NCBI GenBank assembly: GCA_905221605.1
Contig: CAJNDS010000113.1
Coordinates: 988,082-1,052,081, forward strand
Origin: Symbiodinium natans
Taxonomy: Eukaryota; Sar; Dinophyceae; Suessiales; Symbiodiniaceae
Length of the DNA stretch: 64,000 nt
Direction: 5' to 3'
Positions 54,072-63,952 of this stretch are shown in pieces. A program made the position numbers and the translations under genes. The notes below the pieces were generated by a model. It had not been told where the DNA came from, ran no database searches, and saw only the letters and a program-made list of their open reading frames with translations. Each line of letters begins with the position of its first letter. Within the stretch, counting starts at the first letter, position 1.

Positions 54072-54195
54072 TCCTGAAATCAGGATTATGGTACGTTGGG
54101 TATATTCGGGGTACCCCTGTTTTGGGATATACTCATTTGAGGACGCGCGTCCAATCCCGAAAAGTCGAGAAACACCTGTTTTGGGATAACTTATC
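53890..54195 (-). CDS. Candidate exons around a G-rich family A element
   Basis: Minus-strand 54,137-54,175 (VFLDFSGLDARPQ) and 53,890-53,955 (ASELLTTDAEPDEPLATEAG) join in frame if the 53,966-54,136 element is removed at CTCAG. Product unknown. Confidence 0.38.
53966..54136. mobile_element. Family A element with T-run and 40-b G-run
   Basis: Ends GGGGTTTCCGAAAATCAGGA and GGGGTACCCCTGTTTTGGGA. The interior holds TTTAGGG units, an 11-b T-run and about 35 G. Confidence 0.7.
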
Positions 54196-54306
54196 TACTA
54201 TCTGCTTAAGAACCCCTAAAACACAGTACAGTACAAAGTCTTCCTTGTATGGGCAATGTGGGGATTGTTCTCTTTTGCAATTTTGGGAGGTCTTAAGCAA
54301 ATAGTA
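54195..54306. mobile_element. Family B element copy 4
   Basis: Ends CTACTATCTGCTTAAGAACC and GGTCTTAAGCAAATAGTAG; interior GGGCAATGTGGGGATTGTTC. Confidence 0.85.
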
Positions 54307-54575
54307 GCCACTAGCAATATTCTCAATTATTTTCATCATGCCGGAAGGAGAAGGCCAACGACATCTGATGGCTAACAAAGGCCTTCCGTGGCAAGAACAC
54401 GAGATCCTACTACCACTGCGGCCAAAAAGTCCTTTGCTGCTGCGACTGCTGCTTGCTACTTGCTGCTACTGCCACGGAGGAAAACCTATGCGGTACCTCT
54501 ACTGTTGCTACAACTACTACTTTTCCACTACGGCCATGATGTTTGACTGCTCAATGCCACGGTTCAGAACCACAT

Positions 54576-54797
54576 GGGGGTTTCCCAGAATAGGGGTACC
54601 TTCTTGGGTCCTTTGTAAGGGCATCCTACTATTTGGGAGTCTACTATTTGGGAGTCTAAACTTAGTTGCTGGGTTGAAAGCAGCCCCCAAAAGCGTAGAC
54701 CTTCAGATCTAATGGGGGATTAGCGTATCCCAAAAAGTGTAAAGTGTACTGATTCAGCTGCTACGTAAATTCGTGGTCCCTTACACTCGCAAACCCG
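54576..54797. mobile_element. Long family A-like element
   Basis: Left GGGGGTTTCCCAGAATAGGG, internal GGGCATCCTACTATTTGGGA with a duplicated CTATTTGGGAGTCTA, right CCTTACACTCGCAAACCC. Longer than typical because of interior duplication and unique sequence. Confidence 0.65.
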
Positions 54798-54879
54798 CAA
54801 ATGTCAAAGCGCAGTCTTCACAAGGGAGCCGGCCGGTCGCCAATCGACTGGCTGTGACTTCCATGCCTGCTGAGAGGCT

Positions 54880-55070
54880 TGTACCCTAAACCCTAAAATT
54901 ACCCTAAACCCTAAACCCTAAACCCTAACCCTAAAACCTAGACCCTGAACCCTTTTGCATCCGGGCACCCTGGGCCCTAAACCTAAACCCTAAACCCTAA
55001 ACCCTAAACCCTAAACCCTAAACCCTAAACCCTAGACCCTAAACCCTAAACCCTAAACCCTAAACCCGCG
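54880..55070. repeat. CCCTAAA arrays
   Basis: Two clusters (54,882-54,940 and 54,974-55,066) of near-perfect CCCTAAA separated by a short spacer containing CCCTTTTGCATCCGGGC, a motif that recurs next to arrays at 4,205, 15,795, 18,165, 54,950 and 61,080. Confidence 0.9.
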
Positions 55071-56690
55071 TTGCACACCCTTTTGCCCGCATCTGAATCG
55101 CGACACAGCTGGCCTTTGCGGCCTGGGCCCACGAGAAGTGTCCCTGGCTCATGCCGAGGCCTCAGCATCGTGGGTTTAGGGTTTAGGGTTTGGGGTTTAG
55201 GGGTTAGGGTTTAGGGCTTAGGCTTGTTTTCTCCCGCATAGCTGGCGAACCGCAAGACAGGGTTTGAAGTTTGGTGTTCTGGAGGGGAGAAATCGTTCTG
55301 CATCAATAAATCCTTGAAGTAGTTGTTTAGGGTTGAGGGAGTTGGGTTTAGGGTGTAGGGTGACCATGGAAGATTTTAGGGGTTCAAGGAGTTTAGGGTG
55401 TGGGCTTCTAAAACGTCTAGAGTTTAGGGTTCAATGGGTTTTGGGTTTCGGGGGGTTTGGCAAGGGGATGAGGGGGCTTCGGGGGGTTTAGGGGGTTCAG
55501 GGTTAGGGTTTAGGGGGGTTTAGGGGGGTTTAGGGGTTTTCAGGTTTACTCAAGGGGTTGCAGGGGATCCAGACAGTCATCGGTGCATGGACCACCAATG
55601 GAGTAGTTTGGAAGAATTTGGACAACATGGCTCGTTTAGAGGGAACTTGAGGCTGAACCAGTTATCTACTGTTTCATCCCAAAAAGACAACAGAGAATAA
55701 TCCCCATATTGCCGTTATAAGGAAGAATATTTTTTTTGGAGGGGTTCTTAAGCAAATAGTAGATATTGCAAGTCCCTATATCCAAAAGGCATTGTACATG
55801 CTCCTGCTGATTTGCTGATTTCCCAATGCCCCCTCCCCCACACCACTCCCCCCCACCCCCCCCCCCCCCCCCCCCACCCAAAAAAAAAAAAAATCAAACC
55901 TCATAATATACGCTTAGCAACTAACCCCCCCCCCCCCCCCCCCCCCAACTTCAAAGGCTCATTCATGTATGTAAGCTTAGCAACCAACTAGGCCCAGGCT
56001 GGTTGCCCCGGGTCGGTGGCTGGCTGCGCTACAACATGTTGGAGCTGCAGGTTTCGGGTTTAGGGTTTAGTGTTTAGGGTTTAGGGGTTTAAGGTTTCGG
56101 GCATGCGAGATGTCTTCAGCCGTCGATACTTCGCTTTTGCTGGCAATGGCAACGCATTCCGCTCTAGGGGGTTCATTGAGGTAGCTGGAGGTTTTGGGCA
56201 GCTGGCAGCTGTCGCGGGCTGCAGGTGACTAGGTGGGTGGGGAGATGCTGGAAGGGTACGAGGCTTTGTCCGGGGTGGTACTGCTTCATGAATCACTTGC
56301 ACATTCGTGCCAACCAAAATCTGCAGCCCAGTCCAGGGTACAACTAAAAGCTAGGCTTAGCAAAGTGCATTCTGGCAATGGGTCTTCGTCTCTGGTGCAG
56401 GAGTGACCAGCCGACAGTTTTTCAGCGCGTCGCAAGCACTGCCACGAAAATTTGTATGGACGCAAGAGCAGGAAGTGTTGGTGGTCGACATGAAAGGTCA
56501 AAGACCACCCACTCCGGCTTCGAAAATTGGTCTGGCAGTTGTTGCATCCTGCTTCTCGCTTCTTTTTGTGAAGAAAAAGAATCCGTTTGACGCTAGCTGT
56601 AGAAAGGACAGGAACTGCAGTAAAGCTCTAAACCCTAAACCCTAAACCCTAAGCCCTAAACCCTAAACCCTAAACCCCAGGGTGCTGAAG
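55070..56690. other. Degenerate repeats, family B element, C-runs; no gene assigned
   Basis: TTTAGGG remnants at 55,165-55,215 and 55,330-55,560 (TTTAGGGGGG variants). A family B element at 55,666-55,763. C-runs at 55,858-55,875 and 55,926-55,946. Minus frames at 56,081-56,317 and plus at 56,378-56,645 are unconvincing. CCCTAAA array at 56,630-56,680. Confidence 0.45.
55666..55763. mobile_element. Family B element copy 5 (reverse orientation)
   Basis: Right end GGGGTTCTTAAGCAAATAGT; interior ATAATCCCCATATTGCCGTT is the complement of the family B core. Confidence 0.8.
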
Positions 56691-56855
56691 ATCAGGAGTG
56701 GAGCGGCAAGGCTCCCGCAAGGGAGGTGTGGTTAGCCGGATCTGGGCCACTAGTGGCCCAGGAAGGGGCTGTGAGGCGATGTGGGAGGCTTTGGGTCATC
56801 GCTTGGCGATGGTCAAAGCTGGTGTCGGGCGTCCCACGAACCTAGAAATCTTGCT

Positions 56856-57335
56856 TCATGCTGTTGCTGCTTCTCGTTCCGCGGCTCGTTTGGCCAACCT
56901 CTCTTTTTTCCTTGGCTTGCAGGATGAAGCGTGAGGTGTTGCATGGTTCCAGCAGCAGCCATGGTGCTCTGTCTCGCGCTTCTCCTTCTTGAATTTCGCC
57001 CACCTCTGCGACTCCTCGGAATGCGGCTGCTGCAGCTTGTTGCCGCACTTCCGGCCCTCTAGCAGTGATAAGGTGTGGATAAGGCCAGCACTCGCCAATT
57101 CAAAAGCCAAAGCGGGACGACGTTGTTCCTGAGCTGCGCATTTTGGAGCATGGCCCCCCCCCCTCCCGGAAAACTCCTGGGAGAAAACAAATCCTCGGAG
57201 AACTGCAAGCAGCAAAACAACTCCCGAACCAAGTAGCCACTTCTCCGGGATTCTGCGTGGGTTTTTCGGCGGTGGGCGCTTGCGGCTGATGGCGCTGCAC
57301 GCCCTATACACAGTCCCCCACCTTGCGCGAGTCAA
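56856..57335 (-). CDS. Candidate single-pass membrane protein, unassigned
   Basis: 159 open codons. A basic N-terminus (RKRPPPKNPRR) precedes one hydrophobic segment (WLLGSGVVLLLAVLRGFVF, residues about 33-51), a type II topology. A hydrophilic region and a very basic tail (KKERLAKRAAEREA) follow. No cutting by arrays. The 3' end may include unspliced intron. No family recognised. Confidence 0.4.
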   Translation of the reverse strand: MTRARWGTVYRACSAISRKRPPPKNPRRIPEKWLLGSGVVLLLAVLRGFVFSQEFSGRGGGHAPKCAAQEQRRPALAFELASAGLIHTLSLLEGRKCGNKLQQPHSEESQRWAKFKKEKRETEHHGCCWNHATPHASSCKPRKKERLAKRAAEREAATA

Positions 57336-57921
57336 TCGTTAATTGCGACACTGACTTCTTCAACGTTGACTTCGAGTACCTTTGCTACTTCTGTCTCAGC
57401 CAAGGCACATAGGGTCCGTGTGCCAACCTCTACATGACAGCATGACAGGCATTCCACAGTCCCATTCCCTGCTCTGCAGCTTTGCAGTGAGGAACGGCAA
57501 AAATGCTGGCCAGCTGCATGCATGGCACCACCCCTCTTTGCAGGAAAAAGACACATCCTGCAAAGGCGCCAGGGTTGCCGTCCCCGGGAAAAACCTAGGG
57601 TTTAAGGCTCCATTAAGGGTTTAAGTCCTCCACACCCACTTCGGCAGCCTTTGAGATCTCGATGCCTTGGCCCATCTGCCCTGTCTGAAGGACTGATTGA
57701 AGACACGTGCCCAGGCGCCTGCCTCGCTTCATAGTGGCCACTTTACCGCTCGGCAAAAAGACCACCTTCACCTTAGTCAATCTAAGGCCCCTAAACCCTA
57801 AACCCTAAACTAAACTCTAAACCCTAAACCCCAAGCCCTAAACCCTAATGCCACCGCAAATGCAAACGCCACACTTGTTTTCAGTCAAGCTGCCGGACCT
57901 GAGCTTGACTGCACGGTCACA

Positions 57922-58440
57922 TTACATGCACATCAGCACCACATATTTTTCTGCACGTAAGCCAGACAAACTGAGAAACCGCGACCTGGTCGAACCATGA
58001 GGTATGAGCTGCGAATGCTTGTGCAGATTCCCAGACCCCTCGGAGGCTCCAAAAAGGTAGATCCCCTTAAGGGCTCCTAAAAATGGCCCCAACAGTAGTA
58101 TAGCAAGATCCTCCCAGGTGTCTGGGAATTGCAGTCTAAACCAATTCCCCGCCTGCCATGTAATGCCGACCTCCGGAAGCACAAGAAGCGGTGAAGCGAA
58201 GCATTGACATGGGTGGGGTTTCCGAAAAAATATGGGGTGCAGGGGTTCCTGTTGACATAGGATCCTAGTATGCTTGGGGGTATAATAGGGGCACCCCTAT
58301 ATTTTTTTTGGAATCCCCAAGGTGAACTGGGGGTCGCGATCTGGGCCGCAAGCAAAGGGTCAGGGTCACGCTGTCACCTCGCAGCTGCTGCCATGTGCGC
58401 GAAAGACTCTTGCCCAGTGCTTCGCAGATGTCAGCAAGAA
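57922..58440 (-). CDS. Unassigned gene, two exons joined across a non-canonical introner
   Basis: The exon from about 58,440 to 58,321 (ADICEALGKSLSRTWQQLRG, LRPRSRPPVH) joins in frame to 58,211-57,922 (FASPLLVLPEVGITWQAGNW, FPDTWEDLAILLLG) when the 105-b family A element and one GGTG duplication are removed (P-V-H-P-C-Q-C-F). The frame then runs to a stop at 57,922, passing a 45-b palindromic segment (58,045-58,090) that may be another small insertion. Upstream coding to about 58,982 is probable (LVLPEVWTGWAPGGQ, minus). Product unknown. Confidence 0.55.
58216..58320. mobile_element. Family A introner with GGTG duplication and no canonical borders
   Basis: A 105-b element flanked by GGTG (58,212-58,215 and 58,321-58,324). 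Ends GGGTTTCCGAAAAAATATGG and CCTATATTTTTTTTGGAATC. In the minus-strand gene all border placements within CACC lack GT and AG. Confidence 0.88.
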
Positions 58441-59039
58441 CCCGAAAATATTTATAAAGCGGGCGGAGAGGGGGGCGGGTCAAACAACAAAGGAGGGGGT
58501 TACAAAGCTGGTGGGGGAGGGGGGGGGTAAAAGAAAGATGGGCCCAAAACATTTTGCCAGCAGAGTTGAGTCTTGTCGAGGACAAGCGCCCGTGCTCAAG
58601 GCACATGCTCCTGGCCCCTATTGGGCCAAAGCGCTATCAGTGAACAGCTTTCATTCACTTGCCCTACTTTGGTACTCAGTGGAATCTCTCCGGGCGAAGG
58701 CCGACTTCTCGAATTCTGTCCGCCAGGTGCCCATCCCGTCCACACTTCAGGCAGCACCAATGCGGCACCATAGGGAGAGAAAACCCAAGCCTTGACACTT
58801 GCTAAGCGTTGGCTGCTGGTTGCTGGCTCAAAGTCAGGAGATGAGTTGAAGCTTTGTCCTGCCGTTCCACAGAGAAGGCGCTCGTAACACTGAACGTCGC
58901 ATTGGGGGGGGGCTTCTGCAGTGCTTCTCCCAGTCCTCGTCTCAACAAGATGTGGGGAGCTCAAGACCTGCAGATCTTCCACACCTTCACGAATACGCGG
59001 TCTAGGCCGCTTGCTTCGTCTGGCTTGCTTGTTGCTGTC

Positions 59040-59930
59040 TTCTGTTGCTGCACATGAGTTCTGGCCAGCACCTCTCCGCTATCTGCCGCGATCTCTCAGG
59101 ACTCTTCCTAAGAGCTCCGCCCTCCCCTACCATCCCCCTCAGATTTCATTCGCAGCTCCAAGAACATGCAGGCCAAGCTGAAATTCGCCTATCACGACGC
59201 TGCCCGTCTCTTTGTCGATCTGATTTGAAAGCACCTGGGTTTAACAGTGGCCACACATCTGACTATGACTTTTGCGCCAGAGTTTGGGCTTCTGCTGGCA
59301 AGTGGCGCACATTTCTGAAATACCGATGTTGGTCAAACCCTCTGCTTCAGCAGGACCGTGCCGCTGTCGCCCAACAAACAAGGTGCGCTTCACCTGACCA
59401 AGAGCAAGCCTAACTTCATTCTGGGTTTAAGTACTTGAGACCACTTTCTGCATGCGTGTGCTTGGTGGCGCCTTCGTGTCCCGTGGCAGATGGAAGTAGA
59501 CAGAACAGTAGCCTTCCTCAGCATCGTCTGCTGACATAACCCTGTGTTGAACCAGCTTAAGGCTTTTCTATAACTTCAGCTCTTGAGGCATCCGAGTGGC
59601 TTCGCAAAAGTCATCTCCTGAAGCTTTGTATGCGTATACAGCTATGTGTATATATATATACCCCATATATACAATGTATGTATATCTAAATGTAAATATT
59701 AAAATACATAAGTGGACAAAAAAACAATAAGTATATATACACATCATATGTACGTACAAATAAAATATGTACGTAACCCATCTTCGGCAGTGAGCTGCCT
59801 CTAGCTACACAGCAGCAGAATGGAGTGAAGCCGGCCTCGAGGATAGAAGTGAAAGCAGAAGCCTCCCAAGCCACAGGCCGAGAACTCCGGTGACGCCAGA
59901 TATTCTCCCTGGTGTGGCAAGAGAGCACGT
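59040..59930. other. No supported gene; AT repeat
   Basis: Plus frames at 58,921-59,181 and 59,045-59,413 and minus frames at 59,568-59,928 are open but unrecognised. An AT-rich simple repeat lies at 59,635-59,770. Confidence 0.35.
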
Positions 59931-62900
59931 TTCGAGGGGCTTTTGGATTTAGGGTTTAGGGTTCAGGGTCGAACAAAAGGTGCAAAACACACACCGCCTT
60001 CTGGAAACGTGAGCGGACATCCTCCACGTTCTCAATCCTCTCACTGTGGGATTTACGAAAATGGGGGGGGGCCCCCAAAATGGTTTGTTAAATAGCAGGA
60101 TCCCTTATAATGAGGTTCAGGGTTTAGGGTTTAGGGTACCCCAAGAAGGTACCCCTTCATATCGTAAGCCTCCATGTTGAGCCGCCACATGCCTTCCTCA
60201 GCACCCTTCTAAGCACTCTGCACTGCGATGCTGGGACTCCTCCAGTGGACGATCTCCACATTCCGATTCTCGATCACCTGTGCAGTTGCAGGCGGCTCAA
60301 ACCTCAGATGATGGGACCCCTAAACCCTAAACCCCAAACCCTAAAGGGTTTAGGGTTTAGGGTTTAGGAACCCTCAACCCTAAGCCCTTAACCCTAAACC
60401 CGAAGCAGATCCAAACAGGGCCTGGATCCGTTTCTCCAGCTGCGACAGGTACTCCTGCAGAATCCCGGTGATACAACGTGGCTTCTGTAGCTAGGATGGC
60501 CCTTCGAACCCTCTGAAAAATACTCCTGAATATGATCCAATAAGGGAAAATACAAAATGTCCCAAGAGCCCTAAACCCTAAACCCCAAACCCTAAACCCT
60601 AAACCCTAAACCCAAAACCACATGTTCCAAGGGCCTACCGAGGTAGGGCTTTTCGTCACGTCCCCCCGGCACTCCTCGCAGCTGTTTCGCATGAAGAGCT
60701 CCCCAAACGTTGCAGACCTCTCTCTCCCTCTCAAGTGTTCTGAGCCCTAAACCCTAAACCCTAAACCCTAAACGGCCGCTTCCGGCTTCCAGCTACCAGT
60801 CATGAACCACAACACAGGAAGCAAAACCAACTACTTGGGGGGGGTAAGCATAAGCCGGGTTATGCGAGTACCCTCTTTGGGTGCTTCGGAAATTGGGGGG
60901 GGGGGGGGGTCCTTATTGCAAGGGAGTCTTTCTATTTGGGGGTCCATATTCCGGCTCCTGTTTTTTCGGCAACCCCCTAACGAGGCACAAGCTACTAAGT
61001 GCAAGTCGTTACAAGCTGTTCAAGTTGACTTCCAAGCAAGTTTTGCCACAGGCTTGCCCTGTCGCCCTAAACCCTAAACCCTTTTTTGCATCCGGGCTTG
61101 GTTCGTCGGCCGGGAAGCACGCCCTAACTGAATTAGACGGGGCCAGACTTGGAACTTTTGCACAAAAACATGCGAAGAACTAGAAACAAACTGATTAGCG
61201 AATTTACATTCTACGTTCCCTAAACCCTAAACCCTAAACCCTAAACCCTAAACCCTCCTCAAGCTGGGCCACATGGTGGCGATCTCATTCTGCTCCGCCT
61301 CCACAGCTCTGCGAAGCGCCTCCACCTTGTTGGGGTCTCAACCCTATAAACCCTACATAACCCTAGGGTTTAGGGTTTAAAGGGTGTAAAGGGTGTAAAG
61401 GGTGTAAAGGGTTTAAAGGGTTTAAAGGGTTTAAAGGGTTTAAAGGGTTTAAAGGGTTTAAAAGGGTTTAAAGGGTTTAAAGGGTTTAAAGGGTTTAAAG
61501 GGTTTAAAGGGTTTAAAGGGTTTAAAGGGTTTAAAGGGTTTAAAGGGTTTTAAAGGGTTTAAAGGGCTTAAAGGGTTTAAAGGGTTTGAAGGGTTTGAAG
61601 GGTTTGAAGGGTTTAGGGTTAGGGTTTAGGGTATATAACCCTATAAACCTTAATACCCTGCCTATAAACCCTACCAGAACCCTATAAACCTTATTACCCT
61701 ACCGATAGACCCTACTATAACCCTATGTAACCCTAGATACCCGAAAATTGGGGACCCTAATAAATAAAGACCCCAGGGAGTAGGATTCCCTTTCAATAAG
61801 GACCCCAATAAGGTAAACCTAACTTCGGAAACCCCATATAACCCTAGAAACCCTATAACCCTACCTAAAAACCCGAATATAACCTTATATCACCCCAAAA
61901 AAACCCAGAAACCCTCAGCAGACGCTGCGCCTCCTGTTCGAGGCCCTCGAGAGTTAGGCTTCCCGATGGAGCGCCTTCATCCTCCCGAGCTGCCTCACCT
62001 CCAACGGAAGGAGTCTAGCACTGGTTCCGATTGGGGGTTGAGGGCATTTATGGTTTAGGGTTTAGGGCGCAATCCCGTCCTCGAACCCTTTAAGCCGGCT
62101 TTGATTGCACAAAAACCTTGCACGTGCCATGCAAATGATGGGCAAACACCTTCCTTTCTTGAAAGCTGAGGCACGTGGCCGCGACTTTAGCAACGTGCTC
62201 CCAGCTGTGCGAAAGGACTGGTTGCTGCGCATGGCACGAGGAACTTCCGTGGCCAAATCTGAGAAAAGTGTTGGGGAGCCGTATGGCATGGTGACTTCTG
62301 ATTCTGATGACCGGCAGGGTATGCTCTACATTGGGTGTGCTTCAAGCACCGACATGGATTGACACATCGGCATGAAGAAGACTGAACTTCCTTGAGGCTC
62401 TGAGTTCGAGTCATCAAACTACATCTCTCACACTCACACCTCGACTCTTGAAGCTGCCAGCGCCCATCAAGTTCAAGTGCGCGCAAAACCGTGAGCAAGA
62501 CGTGCTTGCGCTCAGCATTGATTCAGCTGTGGCTTGGGATGTTCCCCCCCTTCTACCAACGGTCCTTAACAGGGATTATGAACCCTAAACCCTAAACCCT
62601 AAACCCTAAACCTAAACCCTAAACCCTAAACCCCAAAAACTAAACCCTAAACCCTACACTACAGTACACCCCCCCCCCCCAGGAGAATCCCCATTAAGGA
62701 GCTGTGAGTATAAGGGGGGACATCCCAAGCTGCGGCTCTCATGTTGGCCTTCGGAGTTCTTGACAAGAGGGCCCACCTGGGAGCAGGTGCTTGAAAACGA
62801 AACCCTAAACCCTAAACCCTAAACCCTAGACCCTCGACCCTCGACCCTAAACCCTAAACCCTAAACCCCAAACCGGCCTCATCCAGGCCCTTGCCCTCAC

Positions 62901-63815
62901 AGGTCTCCCCATTGACTGCCACCACCTCGTCTCCCTCCAGAACCCACATGCCTGGGAGCTGAAGGCAGAGGCTTGAGCTGAGCTTGAAGCTCTCCCGTGC
63001 CCGCATTAGGGTTCAGGGTTTAGGGTTCTGATCTGGAGGCCTTCATCGCCATCAACAATGACCTTGGCGGCCCGAGCAACGAGCACGCTCGGTGCGAGGC
63101 ACGGCGCGAAAGCAAGATTGCAGCCTTTCTACTGGTACCAATACTGCTTGCACTTCATAAGCAGTGTTTCGCACACCCTATCTTTTGCCTCGTATCTGCC
63201 TGTGCACTGTGTCGCGGCCATTTTCCCGAGGCAACTGCTCGTCGGTTCAGCTGGTCGGTGTTGCCTTCCTCGCACTGCGGACTCACGGATCTGCAGATGC
63301 TCCCTAACAGGCTTCTCTTGCAAGCGCCAGCATTTTCACAATGCCATGGCTCTTTTTGGACGCATGTGAAACCTAGCGATTGCAGGATCCGGGCCGTTTT
63401 GGCCACGGCCCCTTTGCTTGGTCCTCTCCATCATTAACAGCAACGGCCAGCGCTGCAGAAAGAAGAGCTTCTCATGTCAAGGGCAGCTGGGCATCCAGCA
63501 GCACCTGCTCCCTGTCCCTTCGCACATTGCCTGACATCACTGGTCATGTGCTGACTTGTACATGTCTTTGTTAGGTTGTTCACTCTTATACTAACACTAC
63601 TTAATAGGGATTATAGTACCCCGCCCCCCAATCATAATCCCTATTAAGGACAGTTTTACGAGAAGGGGGAAGATCCCAATGCCTTTGCATCAAAGCTTTG
63701 GTTGCCCTTCTGTGCATCAGGTGGCTGTATCTGGTGACGTCGGCCAGGGAAAGGCCGGAGCCACGCAGATCTGCAAAGCGGAAGATAGCTCTTTGCAGCT
63801 TGGCCTCGTCCACAC
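59930..63815 (-). CDS. Candidate multi-exon gene with PDZ-like segment and coiled-coil stretches
   Basis: Minus-strand islands in order: 63,682-63,815 (EAKLQRAIFRFADLRGSGLS); 63,026-63,100 (VLVARAAKVIVDGDEGLQIR); 62,880-63,000 (MWVLEGDEVVAVNGETCEGK, like the GD-x-VNG core of PDZ domains); 62,730-62,795; 62,410-62,520 (KHVLLTVLRALELDGRWQLQ); 61,920-62,030 (GAPSGSLTLEGLEQEAQRL); 61,255-61,335 (DPNKVEALRRAVEAEQNEIA); 60,640-60,740 (REVCNVWGALHAKQLRG); 60,415-60,480 (LQEYLSQLEKRIQALFG); 60,240-60,310 (PPATAQVIENRNVEIVHW); and 59,950-60,047 (ERIENVEDVRSRFQKAVCVL). Glu/Arg-rich islands have coiled-coil character. Arrays or TIR elements lie between nearly all of them. One gene or several is undecided; the PDZ reading is tentative. 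Confidence 0.48.
60048..60174. mobile_element. Family A introner with telomere-like units inside
   Basis: A 127-b element, TGT at both flanks (60,045-60,047 and 60,175-60,177). Ends GGGATTTACGAAAATGGG and CATATCGTAAGCCTCCA; TTTAGGG units in the interior. Removal joins W-R-L-N to S-E-R-I-E-N in frame without canonical borders. Confidence 0.82.
60880..60978. mobile_element. Family A introner-like element
   Basis: GTGCTTCGGAAATTGGGG with a G-run at left, GGGAGTCTTTCTATTTGGGG inside, TTTTTTCGGCAACCCCC at right. Confidence 0.75.
61364..61634. repeat. Period-9 array (TTTAAAGGG)
   Basis: About 26 units, mostly TTTAAAGGG with GTAAAGGGT and TTTGAAGGG variants at the edges, framed by ordinary TTTAGGG units on both sides. 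It lies between candidate exons at 61,255-61,335 and 61,920-62,030. Confidence 0.95.
61738..61836. mobile_element. Family A element, reverse orientation
   Basis: TACCCGAAAATTGGGGACCC, then GTAGGATTCCCTTT, then ACTTCGGAAACCCC: the family A pattern read from the other strand. The only family A copy seen in this orientation. Confidence 0.8.
62534..62730. mobile_element. Family G element with CCCTAAA array inside
   Basis: Ends GCTTGGGATGTTCCCCCCCT and GGGGGGACATCCCAAGC are inverted. About nine CCCTAAA units occupy the centre, followed by a C-run. It lies between candidate exons of the minus-strand gene. Confidence 0.85.
63100..63570. other. Uncertain coding between candidate exons
   Basis: Plus 63,058-63,369 and minus 63,129-63,406 are both open; a minus stretch near 63,480-63,560 (RRDREQVLLDAQLPL) may be an exon. 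No elements or arrays identified. Confidence 0.3.
63575..63681. mobile_element. Family G element copy 4
   Basis: CTCTTATACTAACACTACTT at left and its imperfect complement at right, with CCCTATTAAGGACAGTTTTA. It ends directly at the candidate exon 63,682-63,815. Confidence 0.75.
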
Positions 63816-63952
63816 TGCGAGCATTGCCTTAGGTGGTGCCAAGAAGCCTTTAAAACGATCTTCACTTGGTGGTTCATTACGGCACCTTAGAAGTGGGGTT
63901 AGAAGTGGTCAGCACCTTGCTTAGGTCCACATGTAATAGAAGTACTTTGTGA

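Noticed and set aside
58322-58795. Plus-strand 157-codon frame
   Set aside because: The minus strand of the same region gives two exons that join in phase across a TIR element, which is stronger evidence.
62105-62362. Plus-strand 85-codon gene
   Set aside because: The peptide looks plausible, but it would be the only plus-strand gene in the window and it lies between minus-strand candidate exons; kept only as a possibility.
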